A DNA stretch of 64,000 bases. Source: Azonexus sp. (GTDB taxonomy: Bacteria; Pseudomonadota; Gammaproteobacteria; Burkholderiales; Rhodocyclaceae). The stretch is taken from NCBI GenBank assembly GCA_031274715.1, contig JAISPT010000052.1, positions 1 through 64,000 of the forward strand, written 5' to 3'. Positions 18,605 to 27,399 of the stretch are shown in pieces. Made by a program: the position numbers and the translations under genes. The notes under the pieces were generated by a model, which was not told the origin of the DNA, searched no databases, and saw nothing but the letters and a program-made list of their open reading frames with translations. Positions within the stretch are counted from its first letter, which is position 1; every line of letters starts with the position of its first letter.

Positions 18605-20355
18605 CCCGGCGCCTGCTGTTGTTGCTCTTTGCCTTGCTCGCGCTCACGGCTCGGGCCGAGGAATTCCTTGATCCGGCAATAGCCTTCCAGCCGAGTGCCC
18701 GGGCGCTCGACGGCGAGACCATCGAGGTCATCTTCAGCATCGCCAAAGGCTACTACCTGTATCGCAACAAATTTCGCTTCGCCATCGACAGCGACGCGGC
18801 GGCGCTCGGCGAGCCGATCCTGCCCAAGGGCAAGGAAAAGGACGATGACACCTTCGGCAAGGTCGAGGTTTATTTCGATAAGGTGGCCATCCGCCTGCCG
18901 GTCGAGCGCAGCGTTTCCGGGCCGTTACCGTTGCGCCTGGCGGTGACCTCCCAAGGTTGTGCCGAAGCCGGCGTCTGCTACCCGCCGCAAACGCAGACGC
19001 TGAGCCTGACCCTGCCGGACCCAGCGACGACCCCGAGCTTGGCGGCAGCCGAAGAAAGCGCCGGCGACGAAAGTGGTGCGATCGCCGTGACACTGCGCAA
19101 CGCCGGTTTCTGGACCAGCCTCGCCTTCTTCTTCGCCGCCGGCATCGGCCTGGCGCTGACGCCCTGCGTCCTGCCGATGGTGCCCATCCTCTCCAGCATC
19201 ATCGCCGGCCAGGGCCAACGGGCCTCGCATGCCCGCAGCCTGGCGTTGTCGCTGGCTTACGTGCTGGGCATGGCGCTGACCTATGCCGCCGCCGGCGTCG
19301 CCGCCGGCCTGAGCGGCACGCTGCTTTCGGCAGCCTTGCAGAACGCCTGGGTACTCGGCAGCTTCGCCCTGATTTTCGTGCTGCTCTCCTTCTCGATGTT
19401 CGGTTTCTATGAACTGCAACTGCCGACCGCATTGCAAAGCCGGCTGTCGGAAGAATCCGGCCATCTGCGCGGCGGCCGTGGCTTCGGTGTGTTCCTGATG
19501 GGCGCGCTGTCAGCGCTGATCGTCGGCCCCTGTGTCGCCGCACCGCTGGCCGGAGCGCTGCTCTACATCGGCCAAACTGGCGACGCGGTGCTCGGCGGTG
19601 CGGCGCTGTTCGTCATGGCGCTCGGCATGGGTGCGCCGCTGATCGCCGTCGGCGTCGCCGGCGGTTCGCTGCTGCCGAAGACCGGGCCGTGGATGGAAGG
19701 CGTCAAGAAAAGCTTCGGCGTGCTGCTGCTGGCCACCGCGCTGTGGCTGCTATCGCCGGTGCTGCCGGCGGTCGTTAGTATGTTTGGCTGGGCGCTGCTG
19801 CTAATCATCCCGGCCATCTATCTGCATGCCCTCGATCCGCTGCCGCCGCGCGCAAGCGGTGGTCAGCGCTTCTGGAAAGGCATCGGTATCGTCATGCTGC
19901 TGAGCGGCGCAGCACTGCTGCTCGGCGCCCTGGCTGGCGGCCGCGACCCGTTGCAACCGCTGGCCGGCCTGCGCGGTGGCGTGAGCACCGCCGAACCGGC
20001 CAGACTACCGTTCGAGCCGGTCCGCTCAGTGGCCGAACTGGAGCGCCGCATCGCCGCCGCCGACCGGCCGGTAATGCTCGATTTCTATGCCGACTGGTGC
20101 GTCTCGTGCAAGGAAATGGAGAAATTCACCTTCTCCGACCCAGCGGTGCGGGACAAACTGGCTGGCTTCACACTGCTCAAGGCCGACGTTACCGCCCACA
20201 GCAACGAGGACAAGGCGTTGCTCGCCCGCTTCCAGTTGTACGGGCCGCCCGGCATCATCTTTTTCGCGGCCGACGGACGCCAGATCGACAACGTGCGCAT
20301 CGTCGGCTTCCAGGATGCGGCGACCTTCCTGCGCAACCTGGAACGGATCATCTAA
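18601..20355 (+). CDS. dsbD: Thiol:disulfide interchange protein DsbD
   Basis: 584 aa, all three modules present: a signal peptide and periplasmic alpha domain with CAEAGVCYPP; a central eight-span beta domain with LTPCVLPMVP and GPCVAAPLAG carrying the reactive cysteines; and a C-terminal thioredoxin domain with DWCVSCKEME. It passes electrons from cytoplasmic thioredoxin to periplasmic DsbC and cytochrome maturation proteins. Coupled to cutA. Confidence 0.96.
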   Translation: MTRRLLLLLFALLALTARAEEFLDPAIAFQPSARALDGETIEVIFSIAKGYYLYRNKFRFAIDSDAAALGEPILPKGKEKDDDTFGKVEVYFDKVAIRLPVERSVSGPLPLRLAVTSQGCAEAGVCYPPQTQTLSLTLPDPATTPSLAAAEESAGDESGAIAVTLRNAGFWTSLAFFFAAGIGLALTPCVLPMVPILSSIIAGQGQRASHARSLALSLAYVLGMALTYAAAGVAAGLSGTLLSAALQNAWVLGSFALIFVLLSFSMFGFYELQLPTALQSRLSEESGHLRGGRGFGVFLMGALSALIVGPCVAAPLAGALLYIGQTGDAVLGGAALFVMALGMGAPLIAVGVAGGSLLPKTGPWMEGVKKSFGVLLLATALWLLSPVLPAVVSMFGWALLLIIPAIYLHALDPLPPRASGGQRFWKGIGIVMLLSGAALLLGALAGGRDPLQPLAGLRGGVSTAEPARLPFEPVRSVAELERRIAAADRPVMLDFYADWCVSCKEMEKFTFSDPAVRDKLAGFTLLKADVTAHSNEDKALLARFQLYGPPGIIFFAADGRQIDNVRIVGFQDAATFLRNLERII

Positions 20356-20520
20356 ACCCCGAAAAATAGCGGCGATCTTGCCGCAAGCAGCCGGCCTTGG
20401 GTTGAAAACGCGCCGGTTGTAGATTTCCTCAATCTGATTCGCATTTCTTCACGATCGCCTTGGTGTGGCTCCAGAGCAGGTACTAGAGCGATTTTTCTCA
20501 TGTACTTACGGCTCCAATTC

Positions 20521-20639
20521 CGTCATTCCCGCATGTTTCTGGCGGGAATCCAGCGACTTTGCTTTTCCGGCCATGGTCATGCCTCGCTACGCGAGGCGGT
20601 AAGCCACTGGATTCCCGCCAAGAGCGTGCGGGAATGACG
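20521..20639. repeat. Imperfect long inverted repeat, REP/MITE-like
   Basis: Arms of about 33 bp (20521-20553 and about 20607-20639) pair with roughly four mismatches; they open and close with CGTCATTCCCGC and GGCGGGAATCCAG. The interior holds a second small hairpin (GCCTCGC/GCGAGGC, about 20581-20597). The arm core is related to the element at 180-261. It lies in the 522-bp gap between dsbD and the TonB receptor gene, a gap with no convincing gene. Confidence 0.8.
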
Positions 20640-20776
20640 AGGAAACTGCGGCTGACCGGTTTTGCGGGAAGACTGCAAGCATATGAACCGAAATCGCTCT
20701 AATGCAGAAGGACGGAGACCGCGCCGCGCCGATGTCAAAGGCATTTAACACCCCATTTTTTGTGGCTGAAGAAGAT

Positions 20777-20816
20777 CGCTGCGACACATTGCCTCATGTG
20801 GCACTGTGTCACAGCG
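20777..20816. promoter_or_regulatory. 40-bp near-perfect palindrome, likely operator
   Basis: Symmetric about CATG at 20795-20798. 17 of the 20 base pairs match between 20777 and 20816. Each half contains a CTG(T/C)G-x-CACA(G/T) unit, so it may hold two protein-binding sites. It lies about 60 bp upstream of the TonB receptor start and follows a gene-free stretch, which suits an operator for the four-gene operon. The regulator is unknown. A short hairpin (CGTTTTTT/AAAAAACG, around 20842-20859) follows in the leader. Confidence 0.65.
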
Positions 20817-20877
20817 CCGCTTGCAAGACCCTCTCTAGAATCGTTTTTTCAAAAAAACGGTCAGCAAGGGGGAAAAC

Positions 20878-22992
20878 ATGGAACAAAACGCCAAAACCCA
20901 GCGGCAAATTTGCTCTGGTGTTTGGGGGGCGACTGCCTGCGGGCTGCTGTGGGTAACGGGCGCAATAGCGGAAGAACCGGTACGGCTGGATGAAGTGTCC
21001 GTAACGGCAACTCGTGTAGAGCGTCCGACAGGTGATGTACCGCAGGCAATTTCCGTCGTCGGCAGGGAAACCCTGGCCGACAAGAAAATGTTCAACGTCA
21101 AGGAAGCCTTGCAGGAAATGCCAGGTGTACTGATCGATAGCAAGAACGGCGGTTCCGATGCACGGCTGATCATTCGTGGCGCGGGACTGAAGGCCACCTA
21201 CGGTGTCCGGGAAATCATGCTGCTGCGCGACGGCGTGCCGCTCAGCGATCCGGATAGCTTTACCCGGCTCGATTTCGTCGATACCCAAGACATCGAGCGC
21301 ATCGAAGTCGCCAAAGGGCCAGGCAACCTGTTTGCGGCAGGAAGCGTAGGGGGGGCGATCCACATTATCTCGAAATCGGTTTTCGACGACACAGCGAACA
21401 ATTTCAAGGCGGGTTTAGGTAGCTATGGCGCCCGAAATCTTCATCTACGCTATGGCGGCATGGTCAGCGATCAGCAGGCCATCGCCTTGACCGTGAGCCG
21501 TCGTGAAATGGAAAACGGCTGGCGGTCATGGAATAAATTCGACACCACGCAGGCTTCGCTGAAGCACGGTATCGATCTCGAAAAGGGCGGTTTGCTGGAA
21601 AGCGAGATTTCTTATGCCGAGTCCAATGTGCAGTTGCCGGGAGTCATTGACCAGGAACTGTTTGAGCGTTTCAAGTCGACCGGGCGCCAGAAACAAAGCT
21701 CGGAACCCTGGCAGCACAGCGGCCGCTATTCCAAGGTCTGGTTTCTGAATACCCGCCTGGAAAAAGAGATCGGCGATATCACCTTCAAACCACGCCTCTA
21801 CTACAACACCTGGTACCACTACCACCCCATAACCGGCGCCATCAATGAAACCGAAAAATGGGTATCCAATATCGGGGTGGATCTTGAAACACACTGGCAC
21901 CACAACAAGGGAACGCTGGTCGCCGGCGTCACCGCGCGCCGGGAACGGACACCCGATTCGCGGAAATACGAATACGCCGACGTTATCAAATCGGCTGGGC
22001 GAATTTTGGCCACACTATCCGACCGCAAAGGGGACTTGCTCCAGAGCAGCGATGCGGCTTCGCTGTTGACCGGCGTGTACATCCAGGAATCCTGGCGTCC
22101 CGGTGAGCGCTGGATTATCGATCTCGGGATGCGCTACGACGTCGTGGATTTTGACGATACCACCATGCAGTATCGTAAATATGATTACGCAACCGGAAGC
22201 TACAAAGCCGGCGCTGGCCTGATCCGGACGCAAAAGACCTTTTACCTGCCGGCGCCGAAATTAGCCATGAGCTATCGAATCGCCGAGGGGCTGAATCTGT
22301 TCGGCATGGTCGCGCGCGCCAGTCAGATTCCCTCGTTCAGCGAGTTGTCCGATAACCCCAGCCTTGAAGCGCCGATTTCCACCAATTACGAGATCGGCCT
22401 GAAAGGGCGGGCGCATAACTGGTCGTTCGACACCAGCGTCTATTTCAACCCGGTCGAAAAAGAGATCGTCCAGCAAAACAACGGCGGCGTGACCAGCTAT
22501 CTGAATGCCGGCAAGACCGAGAAAAAAGGCTTCGAGTTTTCCGGACGCTATGTATTTGACCGCAACTGGGATGCGGGCGGGTATTTCAGCTATACCGACT
22601 ACCGTTACAAGGAATTTACCGAACCCGTCCGGGTCGGGGCGACAACCGTCAACAAGGATCGCAGCGGCAATACCCTGCCGTTTATTCCGCGCAGCCAATA
22701 CGGTCTTTTTGCTGGCTGGACACAGGGTGGTTGGCGCGCCCGGGTCTCGACCAACACCTGGGGCAGCTACTGGATGGACAGCGCCAATACGGAACGCTAC
22801 GGCGGCTGGGACTGGGTAACCAATCTTGCGGCGAGCTACCAGTGGCGGGGGCATTCGTTGTCGATAAACGTCGATAACCTGTTCAACAAGCGCTATGCGA
22901 TGGAAGCGAAGAAGGATACCGCCGGAAAAGTGACTTATTCGGCTGCCGCGCCACGCGCCCTGCTGTTCACGTATCGCTACGATTTTCACTAG
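20878..22992 (+). CDS. TonB-dependent outer-membrane receptor
   Basis: 704 aa. A signal peptide (cleavage around AIAEEPV) is followed by a TonB box-like DEVSVTATR, then the plug domain (ISVVGRETLADKKMFNVKEAL, LIIRGAGLKATYGVREIMLLRDGVP, FAAGSVGGAIHI) and a 22-strand-type barrel ending in an aromatic residue-rich tail. RBS AAGGGGG. Substrate not readable; the operon context (Fe-S membrane protein, CcdA-like protein, periplasmic protein) points to a metal or metal chelate. First gene of a tight four-gene operon. Confidence 0.92.
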   Translation: MEQNAKTQRQICSGVWGATACGLLWVTGAIAEEPVRLDEVSVTATRVERPTGDVPQAISVVGRETLADKKMFNVKEALQEMPGVLIDSKNGGSDARLIIRGAGLKATYGVREIMLLRDGVPLSDPDSFTRLDFVDTQDIERIEVAKGPGNLFAAGSVGGAIHIISKSVFDDTANNFKAGLGSYGARNLHLRYGGMVSDQQAIALTVSRREMENGWRSWNKFDTTQASLKHGIDLEKGGLLESEISYAESNVQLPGVIDQELFERFKSTGRQKQSSEPWQHSGRYSKVWFLNTRLEKEIGDITFKPRLYYNTWYHYHPITGAINETEKWVSNIGVDLETHWHHNKGTLVAGVTARRERTPDSRKYEYADVIKSAGRILATLSDRKGDLLQSSDAASLLTGVYIQESWRPGERWIIDLGMRYDVVDFDDTTMQYRKYDYATGSYKAGAGLIRTQKTFYLPAPKLAMSYRIAEGLNLFGMVARASQIPSFSELSDNPSLEAPISTNYEIGLKGRAHNWSFDTSVYFNPVEKEIVQQNNGGVTSYLNAGKTEKKGFEFSGRYVFDRNWDAGGYFSYTDYRYKEFTEPVRVGATTVNKDRSGNTLPFIPRSQYGLFAGWTQGGWRARVSTNTWGSYWMDSANTERYGGWDWVTNLAASYQWRGHSLSINVDNLFNKRYAMEAKKDTAGKVTYSAAAPRALLFTYRYDFH

Positions 22993-23001
22993 GAGGCCGC
23001 C

Positions 23002-23862
23002 ATGCGATTCATACTGGTTTCCGCCCTGTTGCTTGGCATGGCCGGCGCGCTGTGGGCGCAGCACGACGAACATCGGCAGCCGACCGGCGAGCGCGGTAGC
23101 GGACGTGGTAATGGTGGGCGCGGCGGCTGGACAGCGCAGCCCCTGCTGCTGCTTGAGCGCGGCGACGAGCGCGCCTCAACGACGCTTCGGGTGCGCGGCC
23201 CCGAGGTGCCGTCGGTTACGGTTTTCGGCCCGGCCGGCGGCGAGCGGGAATTTCAACTCGTCGACGGGCGCGCAAAGATCCAGGTTGCCAATACCGGAAT
23301 AGGAAATTACCACTGGCTTCAGGTGCGCGACGAGAAGGAACAACATGTCGGGGTTGCCACGACGGTGTGGTACTCCTCGCTGGCCGGACCTTCGCCGCGC
23401 CGCCTGCTCGAAACGAGGCACAGCGAACTCGAAATCGTGCCGACCCCTTTGCCGCGCGAGCACGCCAACTATCGCGAAAGTGAGAAATGGCGCTTTATGG
23501 TGCGCTACGAGGGGCAAGCTCTGGCCGAGCAGCGCTTGCTCCTGGAAACGGAAAACGGTTCACGCAGCACCTTCGTAACGGATGCCCAGGGCGTGGCAAC
23601 GGTCTTGTTCCCGCGAGATTTCGCCGGCAAAGCGGGCAGATCCGGTCATGGCCCCCGGCCCAGAGCGGGATTCGTGTTGAGCACCGAACACGTCGCCGGT
23701 GAACGGCACTTTGTCACCACTTTCAATACCGTCTATGGCGAGGACGTTGATCGCGGGCGCAGTCTTGGCTGGGGCGCCGCCTTTGGCGTGTTTGGCATGC
23801 TGTCGGCCTTGCCGCTGCTTCGTCGGCGCAAACGGTCAGAGAACAAGGAGCAATCATGTTGA
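23002..23862 (+). CDS. Periplasmic protein with C-terminal membrane anchor, DUF4198/NikM-like (tentative)
   Basis: 286 aa, good RBS (AGGAGG). A signal peptide (MRFILVSALLLGMAGALWA) precedes a His- and Gly-rich stretch (QHDEHRQPTGERGSGRGNGG) and a beta-rich domain of about 200 residues with Ig-like repeats. A final hydrophobic segment and LLRRRKRSE tail look like a C-terminal anchor. This layout resembles DUF4198/NikM-like periplasmic proteins linked to nickel or cobalt uptake, but the match is by general shape only. The downstream gene overlaps it by 7 bp. Confidence 0.6.
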   Translation: MRFILVSALLLGMAGALWAQHDEHRQPTGERGSGRGNGGRGGWTAQPLLLLERGDERASTTLRVRGPEVPSVTVFGPAGGEREFQLVDGRAKIQVANTGIGNYHWLQVRDEKEQHVGVATTVWYSSLAGPSPRRLLETRHSELEIVPTPLPREHANYRESEKWRFMVRYEGQALAEQRLLLETENGSRSTFVTDAQGVATVLFPRDFAGKAGRSGHGPRPRAGFVLSTEHVAGERHFVTTFNTVYGEDVDRGRSLGWGAAFGVFGMLSALPLLRRRKRSENKEQSC

Positions 23863-24899
23863 AATCCTGGATTGCAAATCTTGGGCGTCTGCGCCTGATC
23901 GTCCAGCTGCTGATGCTGTTTCTCACCGTCTATGGCGGCATATTCGTCGGCAGCTACACGGCTGACAAGTTGTCGAACTCGCTGCCTGCGCTGTCCTGCG
24001 CCTACGATCAGATGAACGGCGGTTATTGCACACTGATTCGCTATCAGCACAACATACACCACAGCATAGGCATGGTTATTGCGCGGACAGGTGAAGTCAC
24101 CGTCGCGATGATTTTGCCTTTGCTGGTTCTGCTGGCCAGCTTTTTTGCCTTCTTCTTCGTACTCGGCAAAGCCTTTTGCGGCTGGGTTTGTCCGCTTGGG
24201 ACGCTACAGGAATTTGTCGGACGGATTGGACGGCGCTTCGGCATCGGTGTACGCCGTGTCGAGCCGGGCGATCTTGGGCCGGTATCGCGTGTACGTCCCG
24301 TCAAGTGGCTGATTCTGGTCGGAATGGTTTTTCTGCTGCCATTGCTGGCAGGGCTGGGGGTGGTATCGCATTCTCTGGGCAACCCTTTTTGCGACACCTG
24401 TCCGTCGCGCATTGCCACAACACTGTTGACCGGAAATGCCGACCAACTGGCATTGAACCTGGGTGATGGCTGGTCGTTTGGACTTGGCGCGGTGGCGAAC
24501 TGGCTGATCGGATTCATGATCGTCGGTGGGCTGGCGTTGCGCCTGCCTTTCTGTCGCATTTGTCCGCTGCTTGCCTTCAATTCACTTTTTCAGCGTTTAT
24601 CGCTGGCGCGTCTCTCCAAGCCATCACGGACCAATTGTGGCAATTGCCGTATTTGTACCGATGCCTGCCCGATGGATATTCCCGAAATTTCGCAAGCCGA
24701 AGGAAAGAAGGCCTACAACGAGGATTGCACCTTGTGTGGGCGCTGCGCCGAATTTTGTCCGCAGGACGGGGTAGTCAGTATCAAGTGGGCAAACATTACC
24801 GTGTTCCGTTCAAGCCGCGAGTACTACAAGGCACGCATCCGTGAAGAATTGCCGGACGGTACGGTCAAACTTCCCGCGAAGGGGAAAAACGATGCCTGA
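23856..24899 (+). CDS. NapH/CcoG-like polyferredoxin membrane protein
   Basis: 347 aa. Four or five membrane spans; CGWVCPLGTLQEF and CRICPLLAFNSLF are the paired membrane-face cysteine motifs of the NapH/RdxA/CcoG family. The C-terminal domain carries two [4Fe-4S] motifs: CGNCRICTDACPMDIPE and CTLCGRCAEFCPQD. Such proteins move electrons between quinols and periplasmic or cytoplasmic acceptors. Here no nitrate reductase or cbb3 oxidase genes are near; it sits behind a TonB receptor, suggesting electron supply for metal reduction. Overlaps both neighbours (7-8 bp). Confidence 0.88.
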   Translation: MLKSWIANLGRLRLIVQLLMLFLTVYGGIFVGSYTADKLSNSLPALSCAYDQMNGGYCTLIRYQHNIHHSIGMVIARTGEVTVAMILPLLVLLASFFAFFFVLGKAFCGWVCPLGTLQEFVGRIGRRFGIGVRRVEPGDLGPVSRVRPVKWLILVGMVFLLPLLAGLGVVSHSLGNPFCDTCPSRIATTLLTGNADQLALNLGDGWSFGLGAVANWLIGFMIVGGLALRLPFCRICPLLAFNSLFQRLSLARLSKPSRTNCGNCRICTDACPMDIPEISQAEGKKAYNEDCTLCGRCAEFCPQDGVVSIKWANITVFRSSREYYKARIREELPDGTVKLPAKGKNDA

Positions 24900-25560
24900 A
24901 GCAACGGCCAGCATTGGCTTGGGGACGGTTTGGCTGCTCGGCGCCTCGATGGGTCTGACGGCTTGCGCGGCCAGTTGCCTGCCGTTCATCGGCACCTGGG
25001 CGCTGGGCCGGGCCGGTGGCGATTCCGAAGCTTTTCGCCATACATTGAGCTTTCTGACCGGTCGGGTGCTGGCCTACACACTGCTTGCCCTGGTCGCGGG
25101 AATGGCCGGCTTGAGTCTGGCACGGGCGCTGGGCGGCATCTGGGGCAGCCTGGCGATCGGCGGCACCAGCATACTGGCGGGCTTATGGTTATTGGTAGGC
25201 AAGCGCTCTGCGGGTTGTTCCAAGCCGTCAACATCCACGCAGACGATCCGTTGGGGACGCCCCCGTGACGCGACACCGCCTTTTCTGATGGGCGCCGCAC
25301 TGGCGCTAACGCCCTGCACGCCGCTTACCTCGTTGCTCGCCGTGGCGGCTCAGGCAGAAGATCCGCTACGTGGTGCCAGTTTCGGCTTGGTCTTCGGTAT
25401 TGGCGCGACGGTGACACCAATCCTGCTGCTCGTGCCACTGGCCGGCCGCCTGGGCATGGCGCTGCGCGAGGAACGGGACTGGCTGACGCCGTGGCTGATG
25501 CGTGCGGCTGGACTAGTGCTGATATTGCTTGGTTTGCGGCGCATCATTCCACTGATCTAG
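24892..25560 (+). CDS. CcdA/DsbD-beta/SafE-like membrane protein
   Basis: 222 aa from ATG 24892, which overlaps the upstream stop. Six membrane spans with LTACAASCLPFIGTW at the start of TM1 and ALTPCTPLTSLLA at TM4, the same pseudo-symmetric PC motifs as the DsbD beta domain in this window. This superfamily shuttles electrons (thiol based) across the membrane. As last gene of the TonB-receptor operon it could keep periplasmic thiols or a metal site reduced. Confidence 0.78.
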   Translation: MPEATASIGLGTVWLLGASMGLTACAASCLPFIGTWALGRAGGDSEAFRHTLSFLTGRVLAYTLLALVAGMAGLSLARALGGIWGSLAIGGTSILAGLWLLVGKRSAGCSKPSTSTQTIRWGRPRDATPPFLMGAALALTPCTPLTSLLAVAAQAEDPLRGASFGLVFGIGATVTPILLLVPLAGRLGMALREERDWLTPWLMRAAGLVLILLGLRRIIPLI

Positions 25561-25565
25561 CCCCG

Positions 25566-26336
25566 CTACGGCAAGGTGAAGGTATCCCAAGCGAATTTCA
25601 CGATCAGCACCCCGACCACCAGCAGGAAAACCTGGCGCACGAACGCGCTGCCGTGGCGCAGCGCCAGCCAGGTGCCGGCCGTCGAGCCAGCGACATTGGC
25701 CGTCGCCATACCCAGCGCCAGCACTGCCATGACGTGACCGTTGGGCACGAAATAGGCGAGGGCGGCGAGATTGGTAGCAACGTTGACTACCTTGGCGCTG
25801 GCCGAGGCATGCAGGAAATCGAAGCCGAAAAAGCGAACGAACAGGAAGATCAGGAAACTGCCGGTACCGGGTCCGAAGAAGCCGTCGTAGAAACCGATCA
25901 CGCCGCCGAGCAGCAGCGCGTAGACGAATTCGCGGCGGCCACCGTAGGTGGGTCGGTGCACCTGGCCGAAATCCTTGCGCCACAGCGTATAGGCCGCAGC
26001 GACGACGAGCAGCACGAGGATCAGCGGACGCACCGCGTCTCGCGGCAGCCAGGCGACCGCCGCCGCCCCGGCGTAGGACAACAGGAAAGCGGCCGCGGCG
26101 GCCGGCAGGATAGTGCGCCACGGCATCTTGACCTGGCGGGCATAGCGCCAGGTGGCGTTGGCCGTGCCGAAGACGCTGGACACCTTGTTGGTGCCGAACA
26201 GCGTCGCCGGCGCGGCCTGGGGATAGGCGGCGAACAGCGCCGGGATCTGGATCAGGCCGCCGCCGCCGACCACGGCATCGATGGCGCCGGCCAGGAAGGC
26301 GGCGAGAACCAGGGCAAGCAGCAAGCTGTCAGGCAT
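25566..26336 (-). CDS. TSUP/TauE-SafE family permease (YfcA type)
   Basis: 256 aa, eight hydrophobic spans. N-terminal GAIDAVVGGGGLIQIPAL and the second repeat GFYDGFFGPGTGSFLIF are the duplicated signature of the TSUP family (sulfite/organosulfonate-type exporters). Substrate unknown. Convergent with the preceding operon (5-bp gap). Confidence 0.88.
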   Translation of the reverse strand: MPDSLLLALVLAAFLAGAIDAVVGGGGLIQIPALFAAYPQAAPATLFGTNKVSSVFGTANATWRYARQVKMPWRTILPAAAAAFLLSYAGAAAVAWLPRDAVRPLILVLLVVAAAYTLWRKDFGQVHRPTYGGRREFVYALLLGGVIGFYDGFFGPGTGSFLIFLFVRFFGFDFLHASASAKVVNVATNLAALAYFVPNGHVMAVLALGMATANVAGSTAGTWLALRHGSAFVRQVFLLVVGVLIVKFAWDTFTLP

Positions 26337-26635
26337 CGGAGCGGCGCTGAGGGTGGAATGGCAACCGGCGGCGGGTCAGCGAAAGCATGTCAATATACCG
26401 GCTGGGCATGATCTGCGAACACTTCATGGTTTATTTCCTCAATACTTGGCGGACCGGAACAGCGGCGGCAAATTCTCCGGCAATCGAGCCAATCGCTTCG
26501 ACCGGCGACGCCCGGTCGCCGGCGGCTGGCCGGGCAAGCGCCAATACCAGCAGAACATGTCGCCAACCGGCAACCGCCCGCGCCGGAGGCAAACACCTGG
26601 AGGACAGCCGGCGCTGAGGCGCCGGCTGCACCGAA
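26337..26635. other. Intergenic region with no supported gene
   Basis: 299 bp between the TSUP gene (start) and the MlaE-like gene. Open frames here are short and in conflicting phases. A GCCGGCGCTGAGGCGCCGGC hairpin lies at about 26609-26628 just upstream of the MlaE-like start. Presumably holds both promoters; none is convincing by eye. Confidence 0.5.
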
Positions 26636-27391
26636 ATGACTACCGATTCTGCCGTCCATCCGTCACTGTCCGGCCGTTGCCGACGCTGGCTGGCGCGGCA
26701 GCAGCAGCTGGTCAGTTTTTCCGCGCTGACCCTGGCCGCCACCCTGTCACCATCCTGCTACGATCGCCAGACTAGGCGGAGCCTGGCCGCCGTGTTCTGC
26801 CTCGGCGCCTGGCAGATACTGCCCAGCTACCTGCTGGCCAGCATCCTGGTCGGCACCGTGCTGACCCATATCGTCGCCGTCACCAGCGCCAGCTACGGCC
26901 TGTCGCATCTGGCGCTGGAGGCCGTGGTCCGCGTTCTGGTGCTGGAATTGGTGCCGCTTGCCGCGGCGCTGTTTGTCGCCTTGCGTCTAGCCCCGGTCGC
27001 CATGCAGCACTTGGCCCGCCCGCCCGGCGCGCCGCCAGGTTATCGCCAGTTGCTACCCTTCGCCGTCGGCAGCGCCGGAGCCGTGTTGGTGCTGGCCGTG
27101 CTCGGTGGCATCAGTATGCTGGCCGTCGCTTACCTGGTGGTGTACGGCGTCAATCAGTGGGCACTGGCCAATTACGCGCGGCTGATCGGCCAAGTGTTTG
27201 ATCCGGCCATGGCCCTGGTGTTCACGGTCAAGTTGCTGCTCTTCGCCGGTGTCGTCGGCCTGGCCCCGGCTACCGTTGCCCTTGAGGGCGGTCCCACTGA
27301 TCCGGTATTGCGCCAAATGCGGGTGATGGCCCGCCTGCTGGCGCTGCTGATCCTGATCGAAGCCGCCCTGCTGATCCTACCCCGCCTCTAG
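26636..27391 (+). CDS. MlaE-like ABC permease
   Basis: 251 aa, five or so membrane spans. Similar in layout to MlaE permeases (ILPSYLLASILVGTVL, LVLELVPLAAALFVALRLAPVAM, PATVALEGGPTDP), which partner with MCE proteins to move phospholipids. It precedes the MCE gene by 8 bp. The sequence is quite diverged and the usual ATPase gene (mlaF) is missing next to it. Confidence 0.72.
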   Translation: MTTDSAVHPSLSGRCRRWLARQQQLVSFSALTLAATLSPSCYDRQTRRSLAAVFCLGAWQILPSYLLASILVGTVLTHIVAVTSASYGLSHLALEAVVRVLVLELVPLAAALFVALRLAPVAMQHLARPPGAPPGYRQLLPFAVGSAGAVLVLAVLGGISMLAVAYLVVYGVNQWALANYARLIGQVFDPAMALVFTVKLLLFAGVVGLAPATVALEGGPTDPVLRQMRVMARLLALLILIEAALLILPRL

Positions 27392-27399
27392 GAAGCCCC

